37,184 nt of DNA from Phycisphaerales bacterium (GTDB lineage Bacteria > Planctomycetota > Phycisphaerae > Phycisphaerales > UBA1924): NCBI GenBank assembly GCA_029260375.1, contig JAJDDI010000062.1, forward strand, positions 1 to 37,184, written 5' to 3'. Within the stretch, counting starts at the first letter, position 1. The number at the start of each line of letters is the position of its first letter. Below, one piece after another: positions 24,504 to 32,171 of the stretch. The position numbers and the translations under genes were made by a program. The notes beneath the pieces were generated by a model that did not search any database, was not told the DNA's origin, and worked only from the letters and a program-made list of their open reading frames with translations.

Positions 24504-24583
24504 GCCCGCCTCCGTGTGGTGAGAGTCAACTCAGCCCGGGCGTGCCCGGGTCAGAGCGTAGCGCCGTCTCCGTCTCGTTGTCC

Positions 24584-26539
24584 TCAGCTCGCCGATTCCA
24601 TCGCCTCGCGCCCCGTGCCGCCCGCCACGTAGTGGTCGTGCCCAGGGAACTGCTTGATGCTGTCCTGCTTCAGGTCCCGCCCCGTCCCCTGCGCGTTGGG
24701 CGACTTCTCGTGGATCGCATAATCAGAGTTCGGCAGCGTGTCCGAGTGCTTCAGCGCCGCGTCCGCCGCCCTGAGCATGCTCGCGTCCGCGTTCTCGTAG
24801 ATCCCCCGGTACCGGTCCGCGATCTCAAGCTCCGCGATCTCGAAGAAGTGCAGCGCCGCGGCCTTGTTCGCCTCGAACTCCGTCCCCTCGCCGCCCTCGC
24901 GGATGTCCCGGTCCAGACGGCTCAGCGTGCAGCCCCACGCGTGGATGTAGATCGCCGCGTCCGCGATCCGCGCCTGCACGCACTGACGCTCGATGATCTT
25001 CGCGTCGTACATCCTGCTCGCCTTCTTGAACTGGTACGTCAGCTCCGAGATGTGACGACACAGCCGCTCGCCGTACGGCTTGAGCTCATCGCTCAGGCTC
25101 GGCGCGTCCGGGCTCCGCCTGCGGATCCCAAGGAACACCTCGGATCCCAGCGGTATCGCCGCCCGGATCACCGCCGGCGAGAACTTGAACCCGTCCACCG
25201 CGTCCTTGACGCCCAGCATCTTCTCCGCAAGCTGCTTCCCGCCGTACCCGAAAATGAACCCCTGCATCACCTCGTTGGCGCCCTCGACGATCGTGTTGAT
25301 CCGAGAGTCGCGGAAAATCCGCTCGACCTCGTTCTCGGTCATGTACCCCTCGCCGCCCATGATCTGGACCGCGTCGTTCACCGACTGCCACCCCATCTCC
25401 GAGCAGAAAACCTTGCAGATCGCCGTCTCGAGCATGATGTCCTCGTCGTGCCGGTCGAGCATGCCCGTGGTCATGTACAGCACCGCGTCCATCGCGTAGC
25501 ACAGGCTGCTCATGTGCGCGATCTTCTCGCGCACAAGCTCGAACTCCGCCAGCGCCCGCTGGAACTGGAACCGCGTCTGCGCCCACTTGATCGCCTGGTC
25601 CTTGGACCGCTTGGCCCCGCCCAGCATCCCCGCGCTCAGCGTGCACCGACCGTAGTTCAGGCACGTCAGCGCCACATTGAGCCCGCGACCCTCCTTGTGC
25701 AGCACGTTGCTGCGCGGCACCCGCACATCGGTAAACCGGATCCGCGCCTGCCACGTCCCCCGGATCCCGCACTTGGCCCGGTTCTTCTGGAAGATGTCGA
25801 TCCCTTCCATGTCCGGCGTGCACACCAGCGCCGTCACCCTGTCCTTCCCGTCGATGTTCTGCTTGGCCATCACGGTGAACAACCCCGAGATCGCCCCCGA
25901 CGTCGCCCACTTCTTCTCCCCGTTGAGGATGAACTCAGTCCCGTCCTCGCTCAACTCGCACCGCGTCTCCTGCCCACCCGCGTCGCAGCCGACGTTGGGC
26001 TCGCTCAGGCAGAACGCGCTGAGCCACTCCCGAGCCAGCTTGGGCAGCCAGCGATCTTTTTGCTCGGGCGTGCCGAACAGCATCACCGCCTTACACCCGA
26101 TCGACTGGTGCGCCGAGACGACCACCGCCGTCGAGCCGCAGTACTTCCCGATCATCTCCAGCACACGGTTGTAGCTCGTGATGCCCATCCCCAGCCCGCC
26201 CTGCGACTTGGGGATCGTCAACCCCAGCACGCCCAGATCGAACAGCCGCTGGATCACCCACTCCGGCAGGTGCTGGTCCTGGTCGATCTCCACCGACGGG
26301 TGCTCGTTCTTAAGGTAGTCCTCCAGCCGCGCCAGCAGCTGGTCGCACTCGGCCGTCTCCTGCGGGCTGTCATGCGCGATGTCCGGGTACGGAAACAGCA
26401 GCTCCTGACGCAGGTTCCCCCAGAAATAGTTCTTCACCACGCCCATCGACTCGGGCTCGGGCCCGAGCAGCGTCTCCGCGTCAGCGATCATCCTGCGGTC
26501 CTTCTCGGACACGCCCTTCATCGTCTTCAGGTCAGCCAT
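24584..26539 (-). CDS. Acyl-CoA dehydrogenase, long (VLCAD-like) type
   Basis: This 651-residue FAD enzyme oxidises an acyl-CoA to the 2-enoyl-CoA, passing electrons to ETF. Ordinary ACADs have 380-400 residues; the long C-terminal region (about 450-651) matches the VLCAD/ACAD9-like group. Landmarks are LGLTIPKSQGGLGMGITSYN, AFCLSEPNVGCDAGG, FILNGEKKWATSGAISGLFT, QIMGGEGYMTENEVERIFRD and INTIVEGANEVM. The last carries the catalytic Glu (about residue 419) at the MCAD/VLCAD position rather than the alternative position used by isovaleryl-CoA dehydrogenase. The ATG at 26539 is chosen; an in-frame extension to 26635 lacks similarity. It lies 129 bp after a crotonase gene and 80 bp before E1alpha. 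Confidence 0.92.
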   Translation of the reverse strand: MADLKTMKGVSEKDRRMIADAETLLGPEPESMGVVKNYFWGNLRQELLFPYPDIAHDSPQETAECDQLLARLEDYLKNEHPSVEIDQDQHLPEWVIQRLFDLGVLGLTIPKSQGGLGMGITSYNRVLEMIGKYCGSTAVVVSAHQSIGCKAVMLFGTPEQKDRWLPKLAREWLSAFCLSEPNVGCDAGGQETRCELSEDGTEFILNGEKKWATSGAISGLFTVMAKQNIDGKDRVTALVCTPDMEGIDIFQKNRAKCGIRGTWQARIRFTDVRVPRSNVLHKEGRGLNVALTCLNYGRCTLSAGMLGGAKRSKDQAIKWAQTRFQFQRALAEFELVREKIAHMSSLCYAMDAVLYMTTGMLDRHDEDIMLETAICKVFCSEMGWQSVNDAVQIMGGEGYMTENEVERIFRDSRINTIVEGANEVMQGFIFGYGGKQLAEKMLGVKDAVDGFKFSPAVIRAAIPLGSEVFLGIRRRSPDAPSLSDELKPYGERLCRHISELTYQFKKASRMYDAKIIERQCVQARIADAAIYIHAWGCTLSRLDRDIREGGEGTEFEANKAAALHFFEIAELEIADRYRGIYENADASMLRAADAALKHSDTLPNSDYAIHEKSPNAQGTGRDLKQDSIKQFPGHDHYVAGGTGREAMESAS

Positions 26540-26560
26540 CGCCGCGATCCTCCGCAGTGT

Positions 26561-26661
26561 CGTGTCGCCCGCCGCGCCAAACGCCTGACCGGCGCTCGTG
26601 GGCGGTGACGGACACGACCGGGTCCGTTTGTCCATTCGTGCCCGCCCACCCGGGCGACACG
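26561..26661. repeat. Nested inverted repeats between crotonase and acyl-CoA dehydrogenase genes
   Basis: Outer arms CGTGTCGCCCG (26561-26571) and CGGGCGACACG (26651-26661) are perfect. Inner arms GTGGGCGG (26598-26605) and CCGCCCAC (26642-26649) are also perfect. The structure fills most of the 129-bp gap and could fold in the transcript; no flanking duplication was found. Confidence 0.5.
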
Positions 26662-26668
26662 CTCCGAA

Positions 26669-27580
26669 TCAGCGCCTCGTGCTCTTCGCGCTCTTGGCGA
26701 AGAACCTCGCGATCGCCTCCTTGGCCTCGGGCGTGTGACGCAGCCTGATCAGCCGACTCCGCTCGCCGCGGAGCGCCTCGCTCCATCCCTCGCCCAGGCC
26801 AATCTCAACACACTCAACAACCGCCTGCGCCGCCTTCGTCTTGGGCAGCTCGCGCCGGCACGTCTTCAGACCGTGCCGCACGCCCTCGACCGAGCCGGGC
26901 CGCCCGATCCACCGGCTCGGCGTCCCGTCACGCTCCGGACGCCCCTTCGCGTTCCGGTCCGCGATCCAGTACCGCGCCGCGTCCAGCAGCTCCTCGGGCG
27001 CCACGCACGCCACGTCGAAGAGCCCTTTCTTCACCGCCTCATCGAACGTCATCGGCTTCCCCGACGCCGCCCGCAAAATCCCCTCGCACGCCTCGATCCG
27101 CGCCGGCAGCAGGTTCGTCCCCCCCCAGCCCGGACAGATCGACAGCCCCGCCTCGGGCAACCCCACCATGTACGGGCGGTCATCCTCCAGCGGCGCCCCG
27201 ATCAGCCCGTCGCAGTGCATGGCAAGCTCAAGCCCGCCCCCCAGCGCCGCGCCGTTGATCGCCGCCGCCGTCCAGAAGGGCAGCTTCGTCAGCCGCCGGA
27301 ACGCCCTCGCCGCGTCCTCCAGATACTCGCGCAGCTCGTGGTCGTCCGCCCGGTCGATCTCCCCCAGATCCGCGCCCGCGACAAACACCTTCGTCGAGCC
27401 CGACGCCACTACGAGCCCGTCCAGATCGTCCGGCAGGTCATCGATCGCCTGGTGCAGGCGAGCCACCAGGCTCTTGTTGATCACCACAACGGGCCGGTCG
27501 CCCTGCTCCAGAACCAGCGTCGCGATCCGGGCCTGATCGCCCTGCCCGTCAAACCGGATTGGCAGCGGTTGCTCGCCCAT
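26669..27580 (-). CDS. Enoyl-CoA hydratase/isomerase (crotonase family)
   Basis: The 303-residue protein has the crotonase oxyanion-hole segments SGSTKVFVAGADLGEI and NGAALGGGLELAMHCDG. Both catalytic glutamates of enoyl-CoA hydratase are present, in GGGLELAM and LPEAGLSICPGWGGT. The C-terminal part is longer than in standard hydratases and resembles the hydratase half of FadJ/FadB without the dehydrogenase. With the neighbouring acyl-CoA dehydrogenase it would carry out the second step of beta-oxidation. A possible -10 (TATACT on the minus strand, 27649-27654) in the 127-bp gap upstream suggests a possible internal promoter, but no clear -35 accompanies it. Confidence 0.88.
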   Translation of the reverse strand: MGEQPLPIRFDGQGDQARIATLVLEQGDRPVVVINKSLVARLHQAIDDLPDDLDGLVVASGSTKVFVAGADLGEIDRADDHELREYLEDAARAFRRLTKLPFWTAAAINGAALGGGLELAMHCDGLIGAPLEDDRPYMVGLPEAGLSICPGWGGTNLLPARIEACEGILRAASGKPMTFDEAVKKGLFDVACVAPEELLDAARYWIADRNAKGRPERDGTPSRWIGRPGSVEGVRHGLKTCRRELPKTKAAQAVVECVEIGLGEGWSEALRGERSRLIRLRHTPEAKEAIARFFAKSAKSTRR

Positions 27581-27707
27581 CGAACTCCTATCGCACGCCC
27601 GGGGGTCGGATCGACGCCGCGTCGGATCGCCTGCACGGGACGGTGCCCAGTATAGGCGGATCGCTCGTCAGCGGCACTCTGATTGGGCCATGTCAGGGTC
27701 CCGGGGC

Positions 27708-28475
27708 TTACGAGGCAGGCCCGAGCCGCTCACTCAGAATCCGCTGCGCCTCAGGCGTGCCCAGAACCTCGGCCGACAACGCCGCGCCGCGCCGGATCAG
27801 GCCCTCGTCCAGCGACCCGTCCAGCTCATTGAGCAGCGACTTGGTCGCCCCCAGCGCCCGGGCTCCCCCGCCCGCCAGCCGCTCCGCGAGCTCCGCGACG
27901 TGCGTGTCCAGCGCCCCGGGCGATTCGACGACGCTGTTCACCAGTCCCACCCGCGCCGCCTCCTCGGGCGCAATCAGCCCCCCGCTGAGCAGGATCTTCC
28001 GCGCCATCCCCGCCCCGACCTTCCGCACCACCCACGCCGCCACCACCGCCGGGCACAGCCCCAGATCAACCTCAGGGAACCCCAGCCTCGCGCGCGCGTG
28101 CGTCGCCGAGATATCACACACACACATCAGCCCGCACCCGCCCCCGATCGCCGCGCCGTTGACGTGCGCCACCGTCACCATCCCCAGCCGCCGCACCCGC
28201 AGCGTCAGCTCGCCCAGCGACGACAGCAGCCGCAACGGCAACCCCGCGTCCCCCGACCGCTCGATCACAACCTCTTTCAAGTCCATCCCCGCGCAGAACG
28301 ACCGCCCCGCGCCCGTGATCACGAGCACCCGCACGCCGTCCAGACGCTCGACCTCGTCCATCCGCGCGTGCAGCGCCCCGAGCAGCTCCACGCACAACGC
28401 GTTGTGCTGCTCGGGCCGGTTCAGCGTCAGCGTCGCGACGCGCCCGTCAACATCCAGCCTCGCCATCTCGCTCAT
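27708..28475 (-). CDS. Crotonase-family protein, methylglutaconyl-CoA hydratase (LiuC)-like
   Basis: The 255-residue product has LNRPEQHNALCVELLGAL, ITGAGRSFCAGMDLKE and NGAAIGGGCGLMCVCDIS. The first catalytic Glu position is Gly (GGGCGL) while the second is kept (FPEVDLGLCPAVV). That combination, and the PA after LG, resembles bacterial methylglutaconyl-CoA hydratases of leucine breakdown (GGGVGL...TEVRLGLIPA). With HMG-CoA lyase two genes upstream this assignment is reasonable but not proven. The ATG (28475-28473) overlaps the stop of the preceding crotonase gene in ATGA, so translation is probably coupled. Confidence 0.85.
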   Translation of the reverse strand: MSEMARLDVDGRVATLTLNRPEQHNALCVELLGALHARMDEVERLDGVRVLVITGAGRSFCAGMDLKEVVIERSGDAGLPLRLLSSLGELTLRVRRLGMVTVAHVNGAAIGGGCGLMCVCDISATHARARLGFPEVDLGLCPAVVAAWVVRKVGAGMARKILLSGGLIAPEEAARVGLVNSVVESPGALDTHVAELAERLAGGGARALGATKSLLNELDGSLDEGLIRRGAALSAEVLGTPEAQRILSERLGPAS

Positions 28476-29224
28476 TCCGCGTTCCCCTTCCCCCACATCG
28501 CCCCGAGCCGCTCCCGCTCCTCGTCGCACCCAACAATCGACAGGCTCGCCTCCAGCGCCCGTTCCCCGGCGTTCGCGCCAAGTGGGCCCATCGAATCCTG
28601 TATCTCGTCCACCCACCGCTTGGTCGCGACCATCCCGCCCCGCGGCTTGCCCGCCAGCGCGTGCGCCACCTCCATCGCCCGCCCGCGCACGTCCCCATCC
28701 ACCAGCTCGTGCACCAGCCCGATCTCGTGCGCCCGAACCGCATCGATCAGCTCCGGGTCCAGCAGCCGCTCACGAACGCCCGAGCCCCCGACGCTCGCCT
28801 CAAGAAACGGCGCCGACACCGCCGGCGACACCCCGATCTTCACCACCGGGTACCCGATCCTCGCCGCCCCCTCGCTGACCACCACATCCCCCGCCCCCAG
28901 CAGCGCCGCCCCGCCCGCGATCGCCGCCCCGTGCACCCCGACCACCACGCTCGCCTCCAGCGCCCGCAGCCCACGGACCGCCTTGCTCAGCCCCGTCAGC
29001 AGCGCCGCCAGCGTCTTCCCGGACGGATCATCCGCGCACAGCTTCAGATCAAACCCGGCGCAGAACACCGCCCCCTCACCAACAAGCACAACCGCCCGCG
29101 CCCCGACGCACCGGCTGATCGCATCGTTGAGCGCATCAAGCATCGCCGGCGTCAGCGCGTTGCGCCGCTCGGGCCGGTCCAGCGCAATCACGCGCACATC
29201 GCCGTCCGCGCTCAGCCGGATCAC
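28472..29224 (-). CDS. Crotonase-family protein lacking both usual catalytic glutamates
   Basis: The 250-residue protein has clear crotonase segments: LDRPERRNALTPAMLDALND, LVGEGAVFCAGFDLKLCADD and HGAAIAGGAALLGAGDVVVS. The two hydratase glutamates are replaced: GGAALLGAGD in place of GGGxELA, and YPVVKIGVSPAV in place of xPExxLG. It may be an isomerase, hydrolase or another activity, or it may have lost catalysis and serve its partner. It starts with GTG, whose GTGA overlaps the stop of the HMG-CoA lyase gene, and it ends in ATGA with the next crotonase. The two paralogues may form a hetero-oligomer; that is inference. Confidence 0.85.
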   Translation of the reverse strand: MIRLSADGDVRVIALDRPERRNALTPAMLDALNDAISRCVGARAVVLVGEGAVFCAGFDLKLCADDPSGKTLAALLTGLSKAVRGLRALEASVVVGVHGAAIAGGAALLGAGDVVVSEGAARIGYPVVKIGVSPAVSAPFLEASVGGSGVRERLLDPELIDAVRAHEIGLVHELVDGDVRGRAMEVAHALAGKPRGGMVATKRWVDEIQDSMGPLGANAGERALEASLSIVGCDEERERLGAMWGKGNAE

Positions 29225-30165
29225 GCCGGGTCTCCAGGCTCACGCCCGGCGTTGTCCACGAGCGATCGCGCCAGCGCCGCCGCCTTGCCCAGCGCGTCCA
29301 GGTCCACCCCCGTCGAGTACCCCGCCCGGCGCACAACCTCGACCAGCGTCCCCGTCGCAACATTCCCCGGCGCCCGCTTCCCGGGCGTTGACGCGTACGG
29401 GCAGCCCCCCAGCCCCGCCACCGACCCGTCGAACGACCGCACCCCCAGCTCCAACGCCCGCTCCACGCACGACCCCGCGCGCCCGAACGTGTCGTGCAGG
29501 TGCAGCGTCAGGCTGGGGTCCCCGTCCCGGCTGGTCGGCCCCAGGTTCGTCCGCTCGAGCACGTCGATCAGCACCGCCTCCACCGAGTCGGGAGTCGCGT
29601 GCCCGATCGTGTCGCCCAGGTCCAGCTCGTCGATCCCCAGATCCAGCAGCCGCGCGCTCACGTCCGCCACCGCCGCCGGCGAGATCGCCCCCTCAAACGG
29701 GCACGCGACGATGCACGACACATACCCCCGCACCCGCAGCCCGGCCTCCAGCGCCCGAGCGATCACCGGGCGGAAACGCTCGAGCGTCTGCGCGATCGTC
29801 GCGTTCGTGTTCCGCCGGCTGAACGTCTCGCTCGCGGCCGTGAACACCGACACCTTCCGGATCAGCCCATACCCCGCCGCCGCGTTGACCGCCAGCGCCC
29901 CCTCCATGCCCCGCTCATTGGGAACCAGCGCCGAGTACACCACGCCAACGGGCCGCTCATCGGACAGCATCGCGAACAACTCCGCCGCGTCGCCAAGCTG
30001 CGGCGCCCACCTCGGGCTCACGAAGCTCGACACCTCGACCTCGTCCACACCCGCCCCCGTCAGCGCCCGCACGAGCGCGGCCTTCCCCTCCGTCGGGATC
30101 ACCCCGCCCTCGTTCTGAAGGCCGTCCCGCGGCGAGACATCGGTAATGCGGACGCGCTCGCTCAT
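29221..30165 (-). CDS. Hydroxymethylglutaryl-CoA lyase
   Basis: The 314-residue TIM-barrel enzyme cleaves HMG-CoA into acetyl-CoA and acetoacetate, ending leucine catabolism. Signatures are ITDVSPRDGLQNEGGVIPTE, EVSSFVSPRWAPQLGDA, VSCIVACPFEGAIS, GDTIGHATPDSV, LHLHDTFGRA (metal His-x-His) and the active-site cysteine loop VAGLGGCPYASTPGKRAPGN. All expected catalytic residues are visible. Its ATG sits in an ATGA overlap with the stop of the ATP-grasp gene, and its stop overlaps the next gene's GTG, so it is in the middle of a tightly coupled block. Confidence 0.94.
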   Translation of the reverse strand: MSERVRITDVSPRDGLQNEGGVIPTEGKAALVRALTGAGVDEVEVSSFVSPRWAPQLGDAAELFAMLSDERPVGVVYSALVPNERGMEGALAVNAAAGYGLIRKVSVFTAASETFSRRNTNATIAQTLERFRPVIARALEAGLRVRGYVSCIVACPFEGAISPAAVADVSARLLDLGIDELDLGDTIGHATPDSVEAVLIDVLERTNLGPTSRDGDPSLTLHLHDTFGRAGSCVERALELGVRSFDGSVAGLGGCPYASTPGKRAPGNVATGTLVEVVRRAGYSTGVDLDALGKAAALARSLVDNAGREPGDPA

Positions 30166-31073
30166 GAGCCCGATGGTAGCGCAGCGCCCAGACGGCGCGC
30201 CAACGCCCGCCCAAGCCGATCCCCGGCCTCGGGCGCCAGCGGGAAGAACAGCTCCGGCTCGATCAGCTCCGCCTCGATCACCGACGGCCCGATCCCATCA
30301 ACCTCCACCAGGTCGATCCGCGCGTACAGCGGCGTCTCCCCCCCGCCCAGCACCGCGACCGCCCGCCGGGCGATGTCCAGCTCCGCCGGGCCCGCCGCCT
30401 CCAGCGTGTACGTCCCCCCGAACTCGACCTGCACCCGCCACTCATCACTCGACGGGACCTTCCGCACCGCGTGCGTCACCTCGCCATCGATCAGCACGAC
30501 GCTCAGCTCACCCCGCGTTCGAACGCTCTCAACCGCCGGCTGCACAAGCACGCCGCCGCACACCGCGATCTGCTCGTTCGCGTGCGCCGCGGCCCGCGCC
30601 GCCTCGCCGCGTCCGAACAGCAGCAGCCCCGACGCCCCCGCGCCCACCACCGGCTTGATCGCCCCCGTCTCGCCAGCCCCGATCGCATCGAGCACGCCGA
30701 GCAGCCCGCTCGCGTCCGTCTCGCCCTCGATCCAGGCTGTCGGCACGATCGGAACGCCCCCGCGCTCAAGCCGACGCAGATACCGCTTGTCCACGTTCGC
30801 CCGCACGACGCCCGCCGGATTGAACAGCCGCGTCACCGCCTCCACCTGACCAGCCCAGCGCAGGAACGCACCGAGATGCTCCTGGTAGTCCCACGTCGAC
30901 CGGATCAGCACCGCGTCGTACGAGGACCAGCCCACCGACGCGTCGTCCCACCGAGGGCGCGCGCACGCAAAGCCCATCGCCGCCAGGCGTTCGATCAGGG
31001 CCTCGTCATCACCCGCGATCAGGCCCGGGTGGGCGGCGCAGGTAGCCAGGGCGATCCGCGGCTGCTGGCTCAT
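30162..31073 (-). CDS. ATP-grasp ligase, O-ureido-D-serine cyclo-ligase (DcsG)-like
   Basis: The 303-residue protein begins PRIALATCAAHPG and then GFACARPRWDDASVGWSSYDAV followed by LIRSTWDYQEHLGAFLRWA, the pattern of the ATP-grasp group that includes DcsG. ATP-grasp features follow: NVDKRYLRRLERGGVPIVPT, GAIKPVVGAGASGLLLF, VQPAVESVRTRGELSVVLID and the metal-binding end RIDLVEVDG...IEAELIEPELFF. These enzymes make amide-type bonds through acyl phosphates. The substrate is unknown; D-cycloserine synthesis is not implied because no other dcs gene is here. The ATG at 31073 (GGAG upstream) is chosen; an ATG at 31085 adds four residues. It heads a block of ATGA/GTGA overlaps, odd for an otherwise catabolic cluster. 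Confidence 0.85.
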   Translation of the reverse strand: MSQQPRIALATCAAHPGLIAGDDEALIERLAAMGFACARPRWDDASVGWSSYDAVLIRSTWDYQEHLGAFLRWAGQVEAVTRLFNPAGVVRANVDKRYLRRLERGGVPIVPTAWIEGETDASGLLGVLDAIGAGETGAIKPVVGAGASGLLLFGRGEAARAAAHANEQIAVCGGVLVQPAVESVRTRGELSVVLIDGEVTHAVRKVPSSDEWRVQVEFGGTYTLEAAGPAELDIARRAVAVLGGGETPLYARIDLVEVDGIGPSVIEAELIEPELFFPLAPEAGDRLGRALARRLGAALPSGS

Positions 31074-31194
31074 GCGGCTCTCCATCGGCTCTCGCCCCTC
31101 CGGGGCGGACGGGCCGATGGTAGTGGGGCGGACCCGCGCGGATTCGTGAACCGCCCCCGCCCGCCGCCGACCAGAGGGCCGGCCCGGAGGTTCG

Positions 31195-31758
31195 ATGCCC
31201 AGAGGTGACGACCAGATCTTTGAAGAGTTGCTCGTCGTTTTCGCCCAGGGCGGCGACACCGAAGCGCTCGAAGAACTCGTCCAGCGCTGGATCCCACGCC
31301 TCTCCCGCCACGCGGTGCTCATGTCCAGCCGCGGGGCCGCCCCGGACGTCGTGCAGGAGTCCCTCCTCGCCATCGCCCGCGGCATCCGGGGACTCGACGA
31401 CCCCGCCCGCTTCGGCGCCTGGGCCCAGCGAATCGTCTCAAACAAGTGCGCCGACTGGGTCCGCCGCGAACGACGCGAACGCGCGACGCTCGACCGAGGA
31501 CCGGTCGAGGCGCTGGGCCAGAACACGGACCGGATCGCCGGCCACGACGGCGTCCAATCGGTCAGGGCGGCGCTGCGCATGCTCCCGCCAGAGCGCCGGG
31601 CGCTGCTGGCGCTGCGGTACGCCGACGGGCTCACAGACGGGGCGATCAGCGAAGCGCTGGGGATCCCCAAGGGAACGGTCAAGTCACGCCTGCACGCGGC
31701 CCGCGAAGAGCTGCGCCGCACACTCGAACACCAGGAGAATCACGATGAACGATCTTGA
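31195..31758 (+). CDS. ECF-type RNA polymerase sigma factor
   Basis: The 187-residue protein has sigma region 2 (about 15-85; APDVVQESLLAIARGIRGL and FGAWAQRIVSNKCADWVRRE) and region 4 (about 120-175; LRMLPPERRALLALRYADGL, AISEALGIPKGTVKSRLHAA). Regions 1.1 and 3 are absent, as in ECF factors. GGAGG lies 4 nt before the ATG. The stop overlaps the next gene by 14 bp, so the two are co-translated. The downstream small membrane protein would be the natural partner or anti-sigma candidate. No matching target promoter motif was recognised in the window. Confidence 0.93.
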   Translation: MPRGDDQIFEELLVVFAQGGDTEALEELVQRWIPRLSRHAVLMSSRGAAPDVVQESLLAIARGIRGLDDPARFGAWAQRIVSNKCADWVRRERRERATLDRGPVEALGQNTDRIAGHDGVQSVRAALRMLPPERRALLALRYADGLTDGAISEALGIPKGTVKSRLHAAREELRRTLEHQENHDERS

Positions 31759-32146
31759 TGACACGATCCGCAAGGCCATGATCGACGAGGACGCCGAAGC
31801 CTTCGACAAGCTCAGCGAGCAGTCCATGGCGGAGATGGTGATCGACAGCTTCCGGACCCGTCAGCGATGGCTGATCGCGATCGTCTTCCTCTGGACACTC
31901 GTGATGTTCGCCGCCTCGGTCGTCTGCCTCGTGCAGTTCTTCCGTGTCGAGAACGACAGAGAGGCGATCGCCTGGGGCGGTGGCTTTATCTTCGGCATGA
32001 TCGCAGTCGGCCTGCTCAAGACCTGGTACTTCATGGAGCTCAACAAGAACTCGGTCATGCGCGAGATCAAGCGGATGGAACTGCAGATCGCCCGCCTCTC
32101 CTCCCGCCTCGAATCCCGCGACGCCCCAGGATCGCCCAGCGTTTGA
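31745..32146 (+). CDS. Small membrane protein, DUF6768-like, coupled to an ECF sigma factor
   Basis: The 133-residue protein starts MNDLDDTIRKAMIDEDAEAF, an acidic cytosolic part of about 40 residues. Two membrane spans follow (about 43-65, WLIAIVFLWTLVMFAASVVC; and about 76-95, WGGGFIFGMIAVGLLKTWYF). A basic amphipathic coiled tail (MREIKRMELQIARLSSRLES) ends it. From memory this matches the DUF6768 family, found beside ECF sigma genes in planctomycetes. It overlaps the sigma gene by 14 bp. Its lack of the zinc-binding anti-sigma motif means an anti-sigma role is only a hypothesis. Confidence 0.8.
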   Translation: MNDLDDTIRKAMIDEDAEAFDKLSEQSMAEMVIDSFRTRQRWLIAIVFLWTLVMFAASVVCLVQFFRVENDREAIAWGGGFIFGMIAVGLLKTWYFMELNKNSVMREIKRMELQIARLSSRLESRDAPGSPSV

Positions 32147-32171
32147 GACTCGGACCGCGGCCGCGACCCGC

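Noticed and set aside
24535..24550. CCCGGGC-GT-GCCCGGG hairpin as a terminator between the acyl-CoA dehydrogenase and E1alpha genes
   Set aside because: The loop is too short and no T-run follows on the transcribed strand.
24542..26608. A 688-codon plus-strand frame opposite the acyl-CoA dehydrogenase
   Set aside because: Arg/His/Leu/Val-rich shadow of a well-supported gene.
30162..31073. Part of a D-cycloserine biosynthesis cluster
   Set aside because: Similarity is only to the DcsG-like ATP-grasp group; none of the other pathway genes is nearby.
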